Shown here: positions 34,074 through 45,272 of the stretch, piece by piece | How the letters are laid out: each line of letters begins with the position of its first letter | Numbering within the stretch: position 1 is the first letter of the stretch | NCBI GenBank assembly: GCA_918026815.1 | Contig: CAKJVC010000068.1 | Span: 1,550,001 to 1,614,000 of the forward strand | Length of the DNA stretch: 64,000 bases | Origin: Chalara sp. BL73 | Lineage: Eukaryota > Ascomycota > Leotiomycetes > Helotiales | Direction: 5' to 3' | Made by a program: the position numbers and the translations under genes | The notes under the pieces: model-generated | What the model was told of the DNA's origin: nothing | What the model saw: the letters and a program-made list of their open reading frames with translations, nothing else | Database searches by the model: none

Positions 34074-35261
34074 CAGGTGCGTCTGTTCTCCTCGGAGGCC
34101 CCGACGGCGAGAAGACAATCTTTTTTGGATCCCGTCGTCAGATGGGTGTGATAAAACCGCGTACTGTAGCTCTATTTTTGGGGCGTGGTATGGTGGTTCC
34201 TTTTTGGCTTGGGGCCCGTGGCATGTGGGCGTGGGGCCACAGGACACGAGGCTGCTTCGTGTTGGATTATCTGGTTTGTTTGTTTTTTTGGTGTAGCGAG
34301 GCAAGGCTGAACTAGTTAATTAATTAATTGTTATTTTTTTTTTGGGTTCAAGGTACGGAGGCGTTTTTTCGCTGCATGGCGTGGGTGGTGTGGTGTGGAT
34401 AGGGTGGCTGGGTTGGGGATGAGGAACGGACGGACGGGTTTAAGGTAGGTGGGGTGATGGATACATACCCGTAGAAAAAAGATCGCGTGATCCACTTTTG
34501 GGGTGACTAGTTTGTTCTGTTTTGGATTTCGGCTTGAGGGCTGGTGATTATTAAATCGGGGATCGGTTTTTCACGGGTTTCGCGGGATGAAGAGATATAT
34601 GGCTTTTGCTTGCCTTGGGATGGATGGAGGGTGGGTTTCGGCATGCGCACCATAAGGGAATAGATAGGGGGGTGTTTGAACGATTGGAAGGGCGAGGCAG
34701 AGCGAAATAGGAAGAATCAGAATTACGAAAGGAAAAGCCCTGAAGTGGTTGCCTTTCTTCATCTAATTCCGTCTACTCTCTCGTATGTCTGTCGAGGGCC
34801 TCGTCTCGGGAGCACGGGTATGATCGATCGGAGGGGGATTTACATTTGGGCCGAGGCCAGGGGAATTTGTGGGGGATGACAAGAAAGAGGCGGTTCCTGT
34901 TACGGAGTAGGGGTAAGGCGGATCCGGAACTCCGGATCTGGGGGAGAAGGGTCGTGGGACGTGAAGATTTTCCAACATCTTGGTTTCCTTGCTTGGGTTG
35001 GTGTCTCGGATGGCGTTGGAATTCGTCGTCGCGAGAGGGCCAAATATTGGGAAAGAGGGCTGTGCCGGCCATGAGACTATATGTCGTCGTCACCGTGTAA
35101 GAACTAAGAAAATTCCCTATCTTGGGAAATTTGGTTAGATTTCGAAAGATTGGCTGATATTCGAGCTTGACCAGCGTCGTCATATGAAAGGGCTATGCCG
35201 CACGATTGGATTATATTGGGGGCCGAAATGTTCTATCTACTCGGCCACATAGTACTTTTTG

Positions 35262-37164
35262 CTATTCGTCATGGATTTCCAGCCTTAAGGCATATTCATT
35301 CTCCCTGCTTCCACAAGGCTTCCATAGCTCCTTGTATAGCTCCCAGAATCTCTTCCCATTCACCCGCCCTACCCAGATAATCTCCATCAGCTTTGCTTCC
35401 AAGTCAATATGTGTGGTGATCCCTGCCACGTCCAATTCACCCTTCAGAATCCTGATAACTTCTATTCGCGTCTCGCCTCTGCCTTCCATCGCACCCATGG
35501 CCAAGACCCAAAGACGAAAGCCTTGGAACACTTCTCCATAGGGCAATTGAAACCCCTTGTCCCCGAGTAGAGGTAGGAGCTGGTCAACATAGATATCCAA
35601 TGAGACAGGCGACATGCCAAACTCCGCGCGAACATGCGTCAGGAATATGCAAAGGCTTAAACGACAGCACTCTTTTACGATAGATGCTTCATCATCTATA
35701 TCGAGAGGAGCACGATATGAGTAGACCTTATGAGCCAATGGGTATATGTTATTCCAGCGCCATGCCTCGTCTTCATAGACGTTTTGGCCGGCGACCAGGA
35801 ATTCGGCCTTGAGCTTTTCGGCTAATGTTGCAGTTTCGTAGAAAAGCCGGAATATGGTCTCACCAGACGGGAATAAGGATTCCAGTGACCGCGTAATGGA
35901 AACCGCCGTACGGTGTGGCTTTGCTTCTGCATCAGTTGCTGGCATGAGGTACTGTTGAAGCGGAAGGCAAGGTTGTTTGCCTTGGGTTGCAGAACCATTA
36001 ACGTCAACCCTTGAGTTCCCTCGTTAGTGGAGAAGGCTCCCAGTAAGAATAGAACTTACCAGGAAAGAGAAGAACCAAGCATTCTATTATCTAGTCCCAA
36101 GATACCAGACTTTGAAGCCTCACTTGGATGAATCTTCTTTTGCAGTTTGAGAATCTCTTGTAGCCCCTTGATGTGAGACTGCCAGGCATTAAAGTCTCTT
36201 ATAGTATGCTGTCCATCATTAACGCCATGGAGATGAAAATGGACACCAAAATACGTACAGAGTAACAAATCATGGCAATTATAGTTGCGATGGTTCCCTC
36301 ACTTGTTGCCTCCTCTGGGTTGGGCAGCCGCTTCTGGATTATCCGTAAGGCAGCTGCGTGTCGTGTCTCAACCTCATGTTTTTCATACTCAATCACTCCT
36401 TGTCCTGGAAGTCTATGATTGCTCAACTGTACTGCCAGATTGGCAAGAATCTGATGGAACGCGGCCGCGTCGGTTAGTCCGAGAGGAAAGAATACTGCCT
36501 TGTATGGCTTTAAGGCGGCAGACTCGACGTAAAATACTTTAAACCTATTAATATAGAGAACAAATGCCAATCATCTTTACTCACTGTGATCCAAAAGTTT
36601 CTTCTCTCGGTATGATAGCTCAAATGGAGATATCATGAACGGATCTCCACGTGGAGTAAGAACACGAGAAAATGACAAGAGCTCAAAAACTGGTGGCGCC
36701 GGAGCAACTGGAACCCCGCTCAATTCTCCGTGGCCCTCGGGATTAGAGCTTCTACCTGTCAATAATGCTAGAATTTTCTGCCTTTCTTCTTTCACTCGTC
36801 GCTCCTTCTTTTCCAATTTCCTTTCGGCAGTGGTAGATTTGCGAGCCTGTTTCCTGCTCTCCTTGGTTGGAGCACCGCTAACATTGACGAAGCTAATAAC
36901 GCCCTTTGGTACATTACTCTTAAAAGTAGAACTTTCCGACGTTACCTTTGCCCCATTCTCATTAGGAGTGCCTGATGATTGAGCGGGTCCGTTCTTTGAC
37001 GGGATGGGAATATCTGGATCTGGATGGCCTGAAAAAGCTTCAGATTCGATGTGGAGGACCTCAGTTATCCACTGGGGATCTTCCACGCCATCGGGCTCTG
37101 ATTGACTTGATGTGATGTTATGGAATCTGGGGAATGTCAGAGATGCGATCACAATTTCCTCCAA
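35262..37164 (-). CDS. Fungal-specific transcription factor-type protein (no Zn cluster seen)
   Basis: Four exons, 37164-36585, 36536-36259, 36208-36060 and 36009-35262, splice in phase through introns of 48-51 nt (584 residues). Residues 70-140 hold VISFVNVSGAPTKESRKQAR and a basic Lys/Arg stretch. From about 155 come FELLSFSRVLTPRGDPFMIS and then YVESAALKPYKAVFFPLGLT, AAFHQILANLAVQLSN, and later the helices ending in NGKRFWELYKELWK. This is the layout of the fungal-specific factor domain in proteins that open with an F-V-N motif and a basic stretch instead of a Zn2Cys6 cluster. Nuclear role inferred; DNA binding is not shown. I saw no Cys-rich exon upstream, but one could be missed. Confidence 0.8.
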
Positions 37165-38034
37165 GGTGGGAAGTAGAACCTACAATAATTGCGGCTGGGA
37201 CCTTGGGTATTCCGACGACATCTCAATTCACATCTTATTACTTGAAGACGTGCACAGTTCTCCTTGGCCCATGATCTGAGTCTGGGGGAATCGTGAGCTT
37301 CTTCCTATGACCTGGACTCCCAGTCGGTAATGGCAGTAACTGCATGCCAAATGATGACAAATCAATAGTGTAAGAACATAGAACGAGTGGAAACTACGTC
37401 ATATATTAGTGCCCGTAGATATATACTACCTGAGCAGCGATTAGATCGAAGAGAAGCTATTGTCTTTCATACATCTTCAGATATGTCAGACTTGGCTAGA
37501 GGGAACAGAAGGATTATGTCAATAATGCCAAGACTTTACTGCTCAAAGCGGGGTCATTCAAAATTCACGTGACATACTGACAACAGTATACTATCGAAGA
37601 TGGAATGTATTGACATAAAGACCGAGGTGAGCTTGCCATCTCAATGTTCCATAGAGGCCTATAGAATTGCCAAGCAAGATAATAAACACGATGAATACTA
37701 AACCTTTGGCCAAAAGTGCGGTTACACGAAGCAAACGATATTAATATTTACATGCAAGTAGGAAAGTGGCAAGGTATCTGATAATTTGCAGCAGTGCACC
37801 CCGTTCTAGACTATGCGGAAGAGGTTGTACAGCTGCCTTCACTGAAACAACCAAAAATGGTGATCTGAAAGGTAGCAAAGGTAAAAACTCTTTGACTAGT
37901 GGAACAAGCGATGAGTGGCACCAAGTTAACTAAAGCGTAGCTGGCGATTATCATTCGTGATTCCATTCCTCGCAGGTTAATTTAAGACTTTCTCTTCCGA
38001 CAAAAAGGCCCCACGCCTTATTACGATTACTGGT
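37165..38034. other. Intergenic, upstream of the transcription-factor gene
   Basis: 870 bp between a minus-strand start and the 3' end of the next minus-strand gene. No coding signal. Confidence 0.5.
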
Positions 38035-41000
38035 CTAAAATACAACGCAGAAAACCGGTAACAAGCCATGCCCCACTACCAAAATTGCGAGAGGAACAAT
38101 ACTCGTCCAAGCCGTGATGGTATATCCAGATGGGGCGTATAGCGCTAAGTAAATCATAGCTCCAGTTAACAGTAGCATAGAAAGTAGCACCCATTTGAAG
38201 AATTTCAGCACGCTTCTCACGCTCAGCAAGAAGCCACCGGCGTCAACTTCTTTGGCGGTGAAAGACCATTCTATCGGTAAAGAAAATAGATGTGCAAGCA
38301 ATGCATAGCAGATGTGCCAGGAGATTCCAGCGAAGAAGATAACTGTGAAAAGGGTTAGTTCATGGGAGCTTAGCGGATGCAGAGCGAAGACGTACTGAAG
38401 AACGGCACCCAGGTGAAGGCTTCGACTAAAGCATGAACGAACATTTTGTCACCAATACGGTGTCTATACCATGCAAACGCAATGGGGCTGAGGACCAAGA
38501 AGACAAATAGGGTCCCGCACAGCATGTCAAAAGATGCCCTGTAGGTTGGATCTAGTTCATCTGCAAGCCAGCCAGTGATGAAGTAATTCGTGGTGGTTAG
38601 AGGAAGAGCTGCTCCCAACGCAAAGTATGTACCGATATAGCCAATAATGCTGAATTTCGATGTGAGCTTAATGTCAGATGTAACGAGACGATAAAAGAGG
38701 CCAGTGAATGGTCCACGGTAGATCCATTTGTGGATTGGATTTAAGACCTGCTTGATTATGAGTGATGGTTGAGAAGGATTAGAATAACTATATACCATTT
38801 CAGAACACCCGTAAGCGTATTTCTCCCATCGGAGGAGTTCGGCAAGTGCCGTGAGCGAAACTCCTTCTTTGAACCCCCCTTTATCTGCTAATCATCAGCC
38901 AAAGTTTTCGGCATCAAAACAGCGCTCTCGGGCACTTCTACCGTATGTCGAAAGCCTGACAAGGAAACCTTCTGTTTGGAGACGAAGAGACATGTCAAAA
39001 TCTTCGGAAACATGCCTCTCCGACCAGAACTTGACTTTATCGTCTTCTATGAAAGCGACGCTCTGAACAGCTTTCCATCGAAGGAAGGCATTATGGCCAA
39101 CAAAGGGAGCAACATCACCACTGCCGACTGAGAACTTCACGAGAAGGTAAATGAGATTGGTGAAGTAAGTGACTTGAGTCAGTTAGTATATTGGTAGTTT
39201 GAGGAAACGGAAAATACGTACTGCCATTCTCGAAAACGCTGTGGATGACCTGCATCACGCCAGAACCGTGTTGTATTATAGCTACCTCTGGGCTTTCCTC
39301 CAACTCCATGGCACCAAGTGACAGGCAGTTCTCTGGCTGGTTGATTATCAGCAAAAGGTTCGCCATCTGATGCTGAGGAAGCTTACCACTCTTGTGTCAC
39401 AATCAACTAAAAGAATGATCTCTCCGATTCTGACATTACCAGCAGCTAAGGTCTTCCCTCCGTCCGACTCAATAGTGGAGTTTAGAGCCTGGGTATAAAA
39501 CTGTTGTTCCTCTCCCACCGAAAAGCTCTCCTGCGGCTTTCCCTCTTGTTCTGATTTCTCTGCTAGTAATCTTAGCAGCTCGTCTTCAACTCGAATGCTG
39601 AAATCTAGAGCATAATTCAAATTGGAAGCCTTCTTAAATCTTCCAGCACGGAAAAAGCCATCTTGGCCATGCGCTGGCCTTGCACACCACCCAATATTGT
39701 TCGCTTGATAGAACTGGCGTCTCATTTCAGCTACTTCGGGCTTGACTGCTTGAATGCCACTGTCCATCTGATTAGCACTGTTTTTGTTGCTTCTGCATGT
39801 TGGATGGGAGTCGAGCACCCAAGAGTCTGTTCCAGGAGCTAAGAACGCAAAGCAACGGATTATTCTGGCTCCCGGGACAACTTTTGGGATTTCGATTTTC
39901 AATTACAATGTAGTGTAAAAGGAACCGAGACGGACTCATCACAAACGTAGAGACTTGCGGACCCGCCCAAATTCTCATAATGCCGAATCGCAGGAATCAA
40001 ACTGTTGATAGTTGGGATGATTACTCCTTTCAACCCCTCTTTGTAGACTGGCATCTGAATCGTGATATGAGGGAACTCGATGTTAGGATGGCGTCTTATG
40101 TCTGGGGCTCGGGAGCTGTAGTATCTTGAGTTTCCTCGAATAACCGTTGACATTGGTCCGAAAAATTGGAAAACAATTCCTACCAACTGTGTAGCTATTA
40201 GTACTAGCTCTTATCAATAGACCCGCTGAAAGAGGCTCTAGGGGGGTTAAGAAGTGTCTTGAGAGCCCGCATTAACCCCTTCTTTTCTCCTTTTCCTTTC
40301 CTAGCAATACTAGGTGCTCTATACAGTTCTCAATGCCCCCTCCTCCCCAAATATAAGGAAACTTTTCTGGCCTGATAGTAACTACATCAGTGATCGAGTT
40401 AGTATTCTCGTGATATATCGACCTCTAAAATACAATACCATACACCACGCAATATGAGATTTGAAATTTGTATACGTATCACAGCAAAATTTGCAATCTT
40501 ATATTGTATCATACTATACTGCGATATACTATGACACCAACTCTAAATAACGCTATTCCTAATTAGTATCACGTTTTAAAACGCCACGAGTATTCACTTA
40601 AATTTGCTTTATTACAAGCTTTTGATCCTTAAGAAAATTTTCGTAAATAAAGTGATTTACGCTTATTTATTGTTTGATTTTTTTTAAAGCACTTACAGTG
40701 GCTATAAAAAAACGATTACGACGATCCGTAATAGTCAATTTTGCGCTAAAAAACGCTTTTTCAGCGTCGGTCGATATAAAAAGTATTCTTAAAATATCAA
40801 TAGCTATTTGAAATAAATTTAGCTATTTCTTTTGCTGTAATAACTACTAAATACGAAAGTCGAAAAAATCGCTAAAAGCTATTTAAGTTGCAGAAAAAGA
40901 AAAAGTATTTCTGTAGCTCATTTTTTGGCGCTAAAAAACGTGAACGTCGACGCTTTTGTAAATAAGCAAAGTACGCGTTTTAAAAGATTTTTTAAACGTC

Positions 41001-44000
41001 GAAAAAATTAAAAAAAGCTGTCGTAGTACGAAAAACTATAATTACGGATTAGTTAGTAATAAACGCCGGAATTTTCAACTACTTACTTTTATTTTTGTAC
41101 TTTTTATTTCAATAATTCTCGACTTTTTTTTTAATTAAAATTAACTACTGTGAATAATCGGTTTAAGCTTTTTCGAAATAAGCTTATTTCTAAGTAAAAT
41201 CTAATACAACACTAAAAGCGTAAACTAAAGATTTATTTGTAAAGATATAATACTTATTAAACTTTTTTTTATTCTGAATTAATCGACGCTGAAAAAAAGC
41301 GTAATCTTTATAGCGCTTCTTGCTTTTTTTTAAAATACTTTATTACGAACTTTAAATTCGGTAACTATTTTTTTATAGTACTTTTGTGTAATTCCGTAAA
41401 TAAAGTAGCGTTTTCGAAAAGCTGAAAAAACTTTACAATACGCTTTAGTTTAACGTAATCGTTGCTAGTAATTCGATCAAGAAAAAGAATCGCGCTAAAG
41501 TGCTTTTTGTAAAATTTAAATAAAACTTTATAAATACAAAGTAATAAAATCGATTTAATCGTTTTCAAAAAAAAATGCTACTTAATTAAAAATAAAAACA
41601 ATTAGTAACTATTGTATTTGACTAGTTTTAATTTATTTTGTTACGTTATTACAACGAATTACTTACTTTTTAGAAATCGCTTTAAATTGTTATAAACGTT
41701 CTGAAAAACGCGCAATAAAATTAGCGTTATTATAAGCTTTACTAATAAGCTCAAATTTTTTCCATTTTTTCAATTCTTTTTTTTTAAAAGCATTTTAACA
41801 AGCGTTGTTAGCTAGAACGAAAATATCGTTAATAAAATCTTTAGCAGCGGTATAAAAGAAAAACTGACTAGCTAAGTTAATAATATAACTTTAGCAGCGA
41901 ATTCGATAAATTTTAAAGTTTTAATTTTTGCTGTATTTCTTATAAATAACTGCAAAAGTTAGTAAAAAAGCTTATTATTTTACAAAAAAAAAAAAGCGTT
42001 GAAAAAACTTTATTTTCGCTTATTTCGCGCATTATAATATTTATCGACGAAGCGTTGTTAGTTACTACAAAACCGAGCTTATAAAAGCTATTAAATACTT
42101 TTCAATTTTTTAAACGTTTAACAACGTGTAAAGCAAGATTTCGACTTGTATAAGCACTAATTATTTTATTTAAACTAAAAAGAATGCAGTCGTATTTGTT
42201 GTCGAAAATGCTGTAGCAAATAATAACTAAAATAAATATGCCGTTAAATAACGATTACGCGTTAGTTGTAATATAAATCTTTAACTAACAACGAGCAATT
42301 CTTTTTAATTAAGCTTTTTATTGCTTTTTTAATATACAATCAATTTATTTTTTTTTGTATAGCTCGTAATAGAAAAAATAAGTTGTCGCATAAAAATTGA
42401 AGTATTGTAAAATCGATCGGAATTCGTTGCTTTTTACTATATTTAAAAATATCGATACAGCCGCTATTTATTTAACAACTAGTATTTCTAAAACATAAAG
42501 ATTGATTCGAAGTTCGTTTAAAAAAATTTCGGATTTTAAAGCAATTCGACGTCGTTTATAAGCTTTTATAATAAAGTACAAATTAGTATAGTTAATTGTA
42601 AAAGAATTAGTATATAGTGTTAAAATAGTTTTCGTAACGAAATAAAACTAGTGCGAAGTAAAGTTTTAGCAAAACTTTTCGATTTATTTCGCTATTATTA
42701 GTTCAATTTAGTCAATTCAATCAACTACAATACTAAAACAATAAAATACAATTACAAAAACGTTACTTGAATTCGCAGCTTTTTTTATCGCATTTTTAAT
42801 TGCTTTTCGAACTTTTTTTAGCTTTGTTTAGCGCATAGAATCGCTATAAATATCGTAAGCGATCAAAAAGTGCGACCGAATGATTTTAGTGCTTCTTGTT
42901 ACTTTGTACGCTTTTTTGCAATATATACACAACTACACTTTTTTATTTTTGTTGTTGCGGTATACAAATTAAAATTTTGAATTAAGTTAATAATTGTATA
43001 CGTTAAAACTGCGTTTATTATTAAGTTTACAATTGTCGGTTGTAAAAACTGACTGAAAGCTAGTAAAAGTTGCGATTAACGTCGCAAATTCTTTTGCTTT
43101 TAGCTTACTATTAGTAATAAAAAAAGTTGCAAATAAGTCAGAAGTAATATTTTTTGTAAGTTTTTTACTAAAAGCAATTAATATCGTTTTATTTTATAAA
43201 GCTTAGTTTTTTTGAAAGTTTTTAGCTAACGCTTTATTTTTTTCGATTTGTTTAATTCGAATATAATCGAAAAAGCAATTAAATAATAATTCCGAAAACG
43301 ACATACTAAAAAATATTCGATAATACAAAAAATGTAATACTGAATTGAAAAAAAAAAAAAGTCGAAATTTTATACTTTACAGCATTAGCTCGCGTTTTTT
43401 AAAATTACTAAAAACAAAGCTAATTTACAAAACTACAAAAATTTCTTACTTTTCGAAACTCGAATTAGCTATACTGCGCGTTATTTTAAGAATTTATTAT
43501 TGTCGCCCGAGTTTTCAACTGTTTAAAATCGTTTATTCGCACTAAAAAAAGCAATAGTTACAAACTTAATGCTTATAGCAAAATGCGCTGTAACAGCTTT
43601 ATTTCTACTTTAATTCGTTAACAGTATAATATTTTTTAATATAAGCTATTTTACACTTAAAATCAACTTATTTCCGAATTTCTTAAACGCTGAAAAGTTT
43701 AAAACTTAGTAATATTGTCGATTTTCATTTCCGTAAAGTCGTTAGCGCTTTAAGAGCTATAGTAGCTTAACAACTTTATTGCTTAAAAAGCTTTTTTGCG
43801 AGCCGGCTACTTTATATAACTCTTTTTATAACATAGTTTTTGTTTTTAATTGTATCAGGAACTCTCGTAGTAGCGTTTAAAAAAAAAAAAAAAAATATTA
43901 GTAATAGTGTTGTAATAAAAAAAAAGAAAGCTAGTAATAACAGGTAGCAGAAAATCCTCGATAATTTAGGTACGTTTTAGCTGCAGAGCCGCATTTCAGC

Positions 44001-45272
44001 TGACTAACTAGCTTTAGCACAGTATTTAGTATTATTGCCAATATGATATGAGATCCGATTTCCATACTAATACTAGCGCTCTACGAGATATCTCATACTA
44101 ATACTAGCGTAGTATCAAAAAGTCGATCTCATATGTCTCGAGACTCGATATTACTAAATACTACAATACTAACTCGTTCACTGAACTACATACAACAACC
44201 GTGAAGAACGTAGTATAAACCATTGATATCGGCAGGTAGGCAAGTAATGCTAATCGAACATAGGAGCTCGAGCCGAGAGCGCGTACTTCAACAACGCTTG
44301 ACCGAATAACGCCGCAGGCGATAACCACAAGCAAACATACGGCGAATCCGATCAAGAAGGAGTGAGTGAGCAAGAATTGACGAGGGGGTAGCTCGCCCAA
44401 TTCCTCATCGCGCGTCTCATCTTCCGCGCCGAGATCAATTTTGTCAACGACAGCGAGGGTCTCTTTTGCCTTCTCTCCTTTCTCGCGGTGTATTGCATTG
44501 GTGCTATAGCTTCGGCCAAGGGAGGCTGCCGAGATGGAATCCGATATTGTTTCGCCCCAAATCTGAGATACATCAGGATGGCTTGGCGATGCACTGCATG
44601 GGAACTTACCGCGCTCATAAGCATCTTTTCTACAGTGGCACATTGATGCAGAATATCCTTTGCTGAGTCGCTCCAAACAAGCACCATTCTTGACTCTCTC
44701 ACGAAGCAACAGAAATCCTTTCGTCGTAGCCCAGCTTCTGTGTTCGCCAAGCCCTCCAAAGTGTCTATCACAGGTACTGTGATGTTGTTTGATGGTAGGG
44801 TAACTTTGGTGTCAACTGCTGCGATTCTGGAAAATAGAAGACTTGTAATATCAGAGGACATCGTAGTTATGGCGGATAGATTCAGATGAATCGCCATGGC
44901 TCTCAGTTCAGGGCTCAAGGACTCAGGTTCCGCAATGAAGTTGGTCCCGCTTTCGTTGGAGGTTTGTAATGTGATACCAAGAGTTGTAGTATTTGCAGCC
45001 ACTGGATCCGGCTTCAGCCAACCTTGTTCTTGAATTCGACGGTAAATGAATTGTGCCATCTTAAGCAGTACTTAGCGAGCAATTGACCCGGTTTTCACCA
45101 GAAGTTTACTTACAGTAATTGAGCGAGTGTATTCATCATCTAAATTCATTTCTCCATCAACTAACTCGTTGGGAACTTTGTACCGAGAGCTTTGGCGTAT
45201 CAGTGCAGGAGGTGGCCGCGCAATTCCACTATCGTGGCAAGATGTTGCAGAGGTGGAAGTTGGAGTACTCAT
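38035..45272 (-). CDS. Family-2 membrane glycosyltransferase with a hAT-like element in intron 3
   Basis: Nine exons fit in phase: 45272-45114, 45059-44610, 44562-44194, 40186-39936, 39759-39387, 39336-39222, 39172-38942, 38884-38396 and 38342-38035 (914 residues, no stop). The N-terminal 200 residues are cytosolic-looking. Membrane segments follow near 245-270 and 300-335, with more in the last two exons. GT2 motifs: VCDDG (about 407-411), DCDTR (529-533), SEDFD (about 627) and LLRW (about 665), matching the D, DxD, [TS]ED and xxRW positions of cellulose synthase-like enzymes. It should move a nucleotide-sugar residue onto a growing polysaccharide or lipid; the product is unknown. Intron 3 is 4,007 nt because of the inserted element. 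The exon 4/5 join uses a weak GTCCGT donor and is the least certain. Confidence 0.85.
40380..40387. repeat. Target-site duplication, left copy
   Basis: AACTACAT directly before the left terminal inverted repeat. It is identical to the right copy at 44184-44191. Eight-bp duplications are the rule for hAT elements. Confidence 0.9.
40388..40406 (+). repeat. Left terminal inverted repeat
   Basis: CAGTGATCGAGTTAGTATT; the CAGTG start is typical of hAT termini. Confidence 0.88.
44063..44109 (+). repeat. Subterminal direct repeat, two 16-bp copies
   Basis: CATACTAATACTAGCG at 44063-44078 and again at 44094-44109, identical, 31 bp apart. They lie 75-120 bp inside the right end of the element, where hAT elements often keep transposase-binding repeats. 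Confidence 0.7.
44165..44183 (-). repeat. Right terminal inverted repeat
   Basis: AATACTAACTCGTTCACTG, reverse complement of the left repeat with one mismatch. Confidence 0.88.
44184..44191. repeat. Target-site duplication, right copy
   Basis: AACTACAT, identical to 40380-40387. On the gene's strand it reads ATGTAGTT and overlaps the intron donor GTATGT (44193-44188), which therefore survives intact on the 5' side. Confidence 0.9.

Larger units (their letters stand above)
33352..35261. other. G-rich spacer between convergent genes
   Basis: 1.9 kb between the ends of the bZIP gene (plus) and a transcription-factor gene (minus). The plus strand is strongly G-rich from about 34000 to 35050. 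It contains a quadruplex-type run at 34039-34073, a CACA-rich simple repeat at 33909-33961, and TTAATTAATTAATTG at 34315-34329. Open frames on either strand are low-complexity and I do not call them genes. Confidence 0.55.
40388..44183. mobile_element. hAT-like DNA transposon, RIP-degraded
   Basis: 3,796 bp bounded by 19-bp terminal inverted repeats, CAGTGATCGAGTTAGTATT at the left and AATACTAACTCGTTCACTG at the right (18 of 19 positions match), and flanked by the 8-bp duplication AACTACAT. The inside (about 40600-43900) is extremely AT-rich, with TpA common and CpA/TpG scarce, as RIP leaves behind. On the minus strand near 41365-41568 a surviving frame (DYVKLKRIVKFFQLFENATL) resembles the segment of hAT transposases that follows the conserved WNST region. 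No intact transposase remains, so the copy is non-autonomous now. The terminal 150-200 bp are less degraded than the middle. Confidence 0.88.

Noticed and set aside
33909..34304. 131-codon minus-strand frame in the G-rich spacer
   Set aside because: Its sequence simply reflects C-rich and CACA-repeat DNA; no gene-like features.
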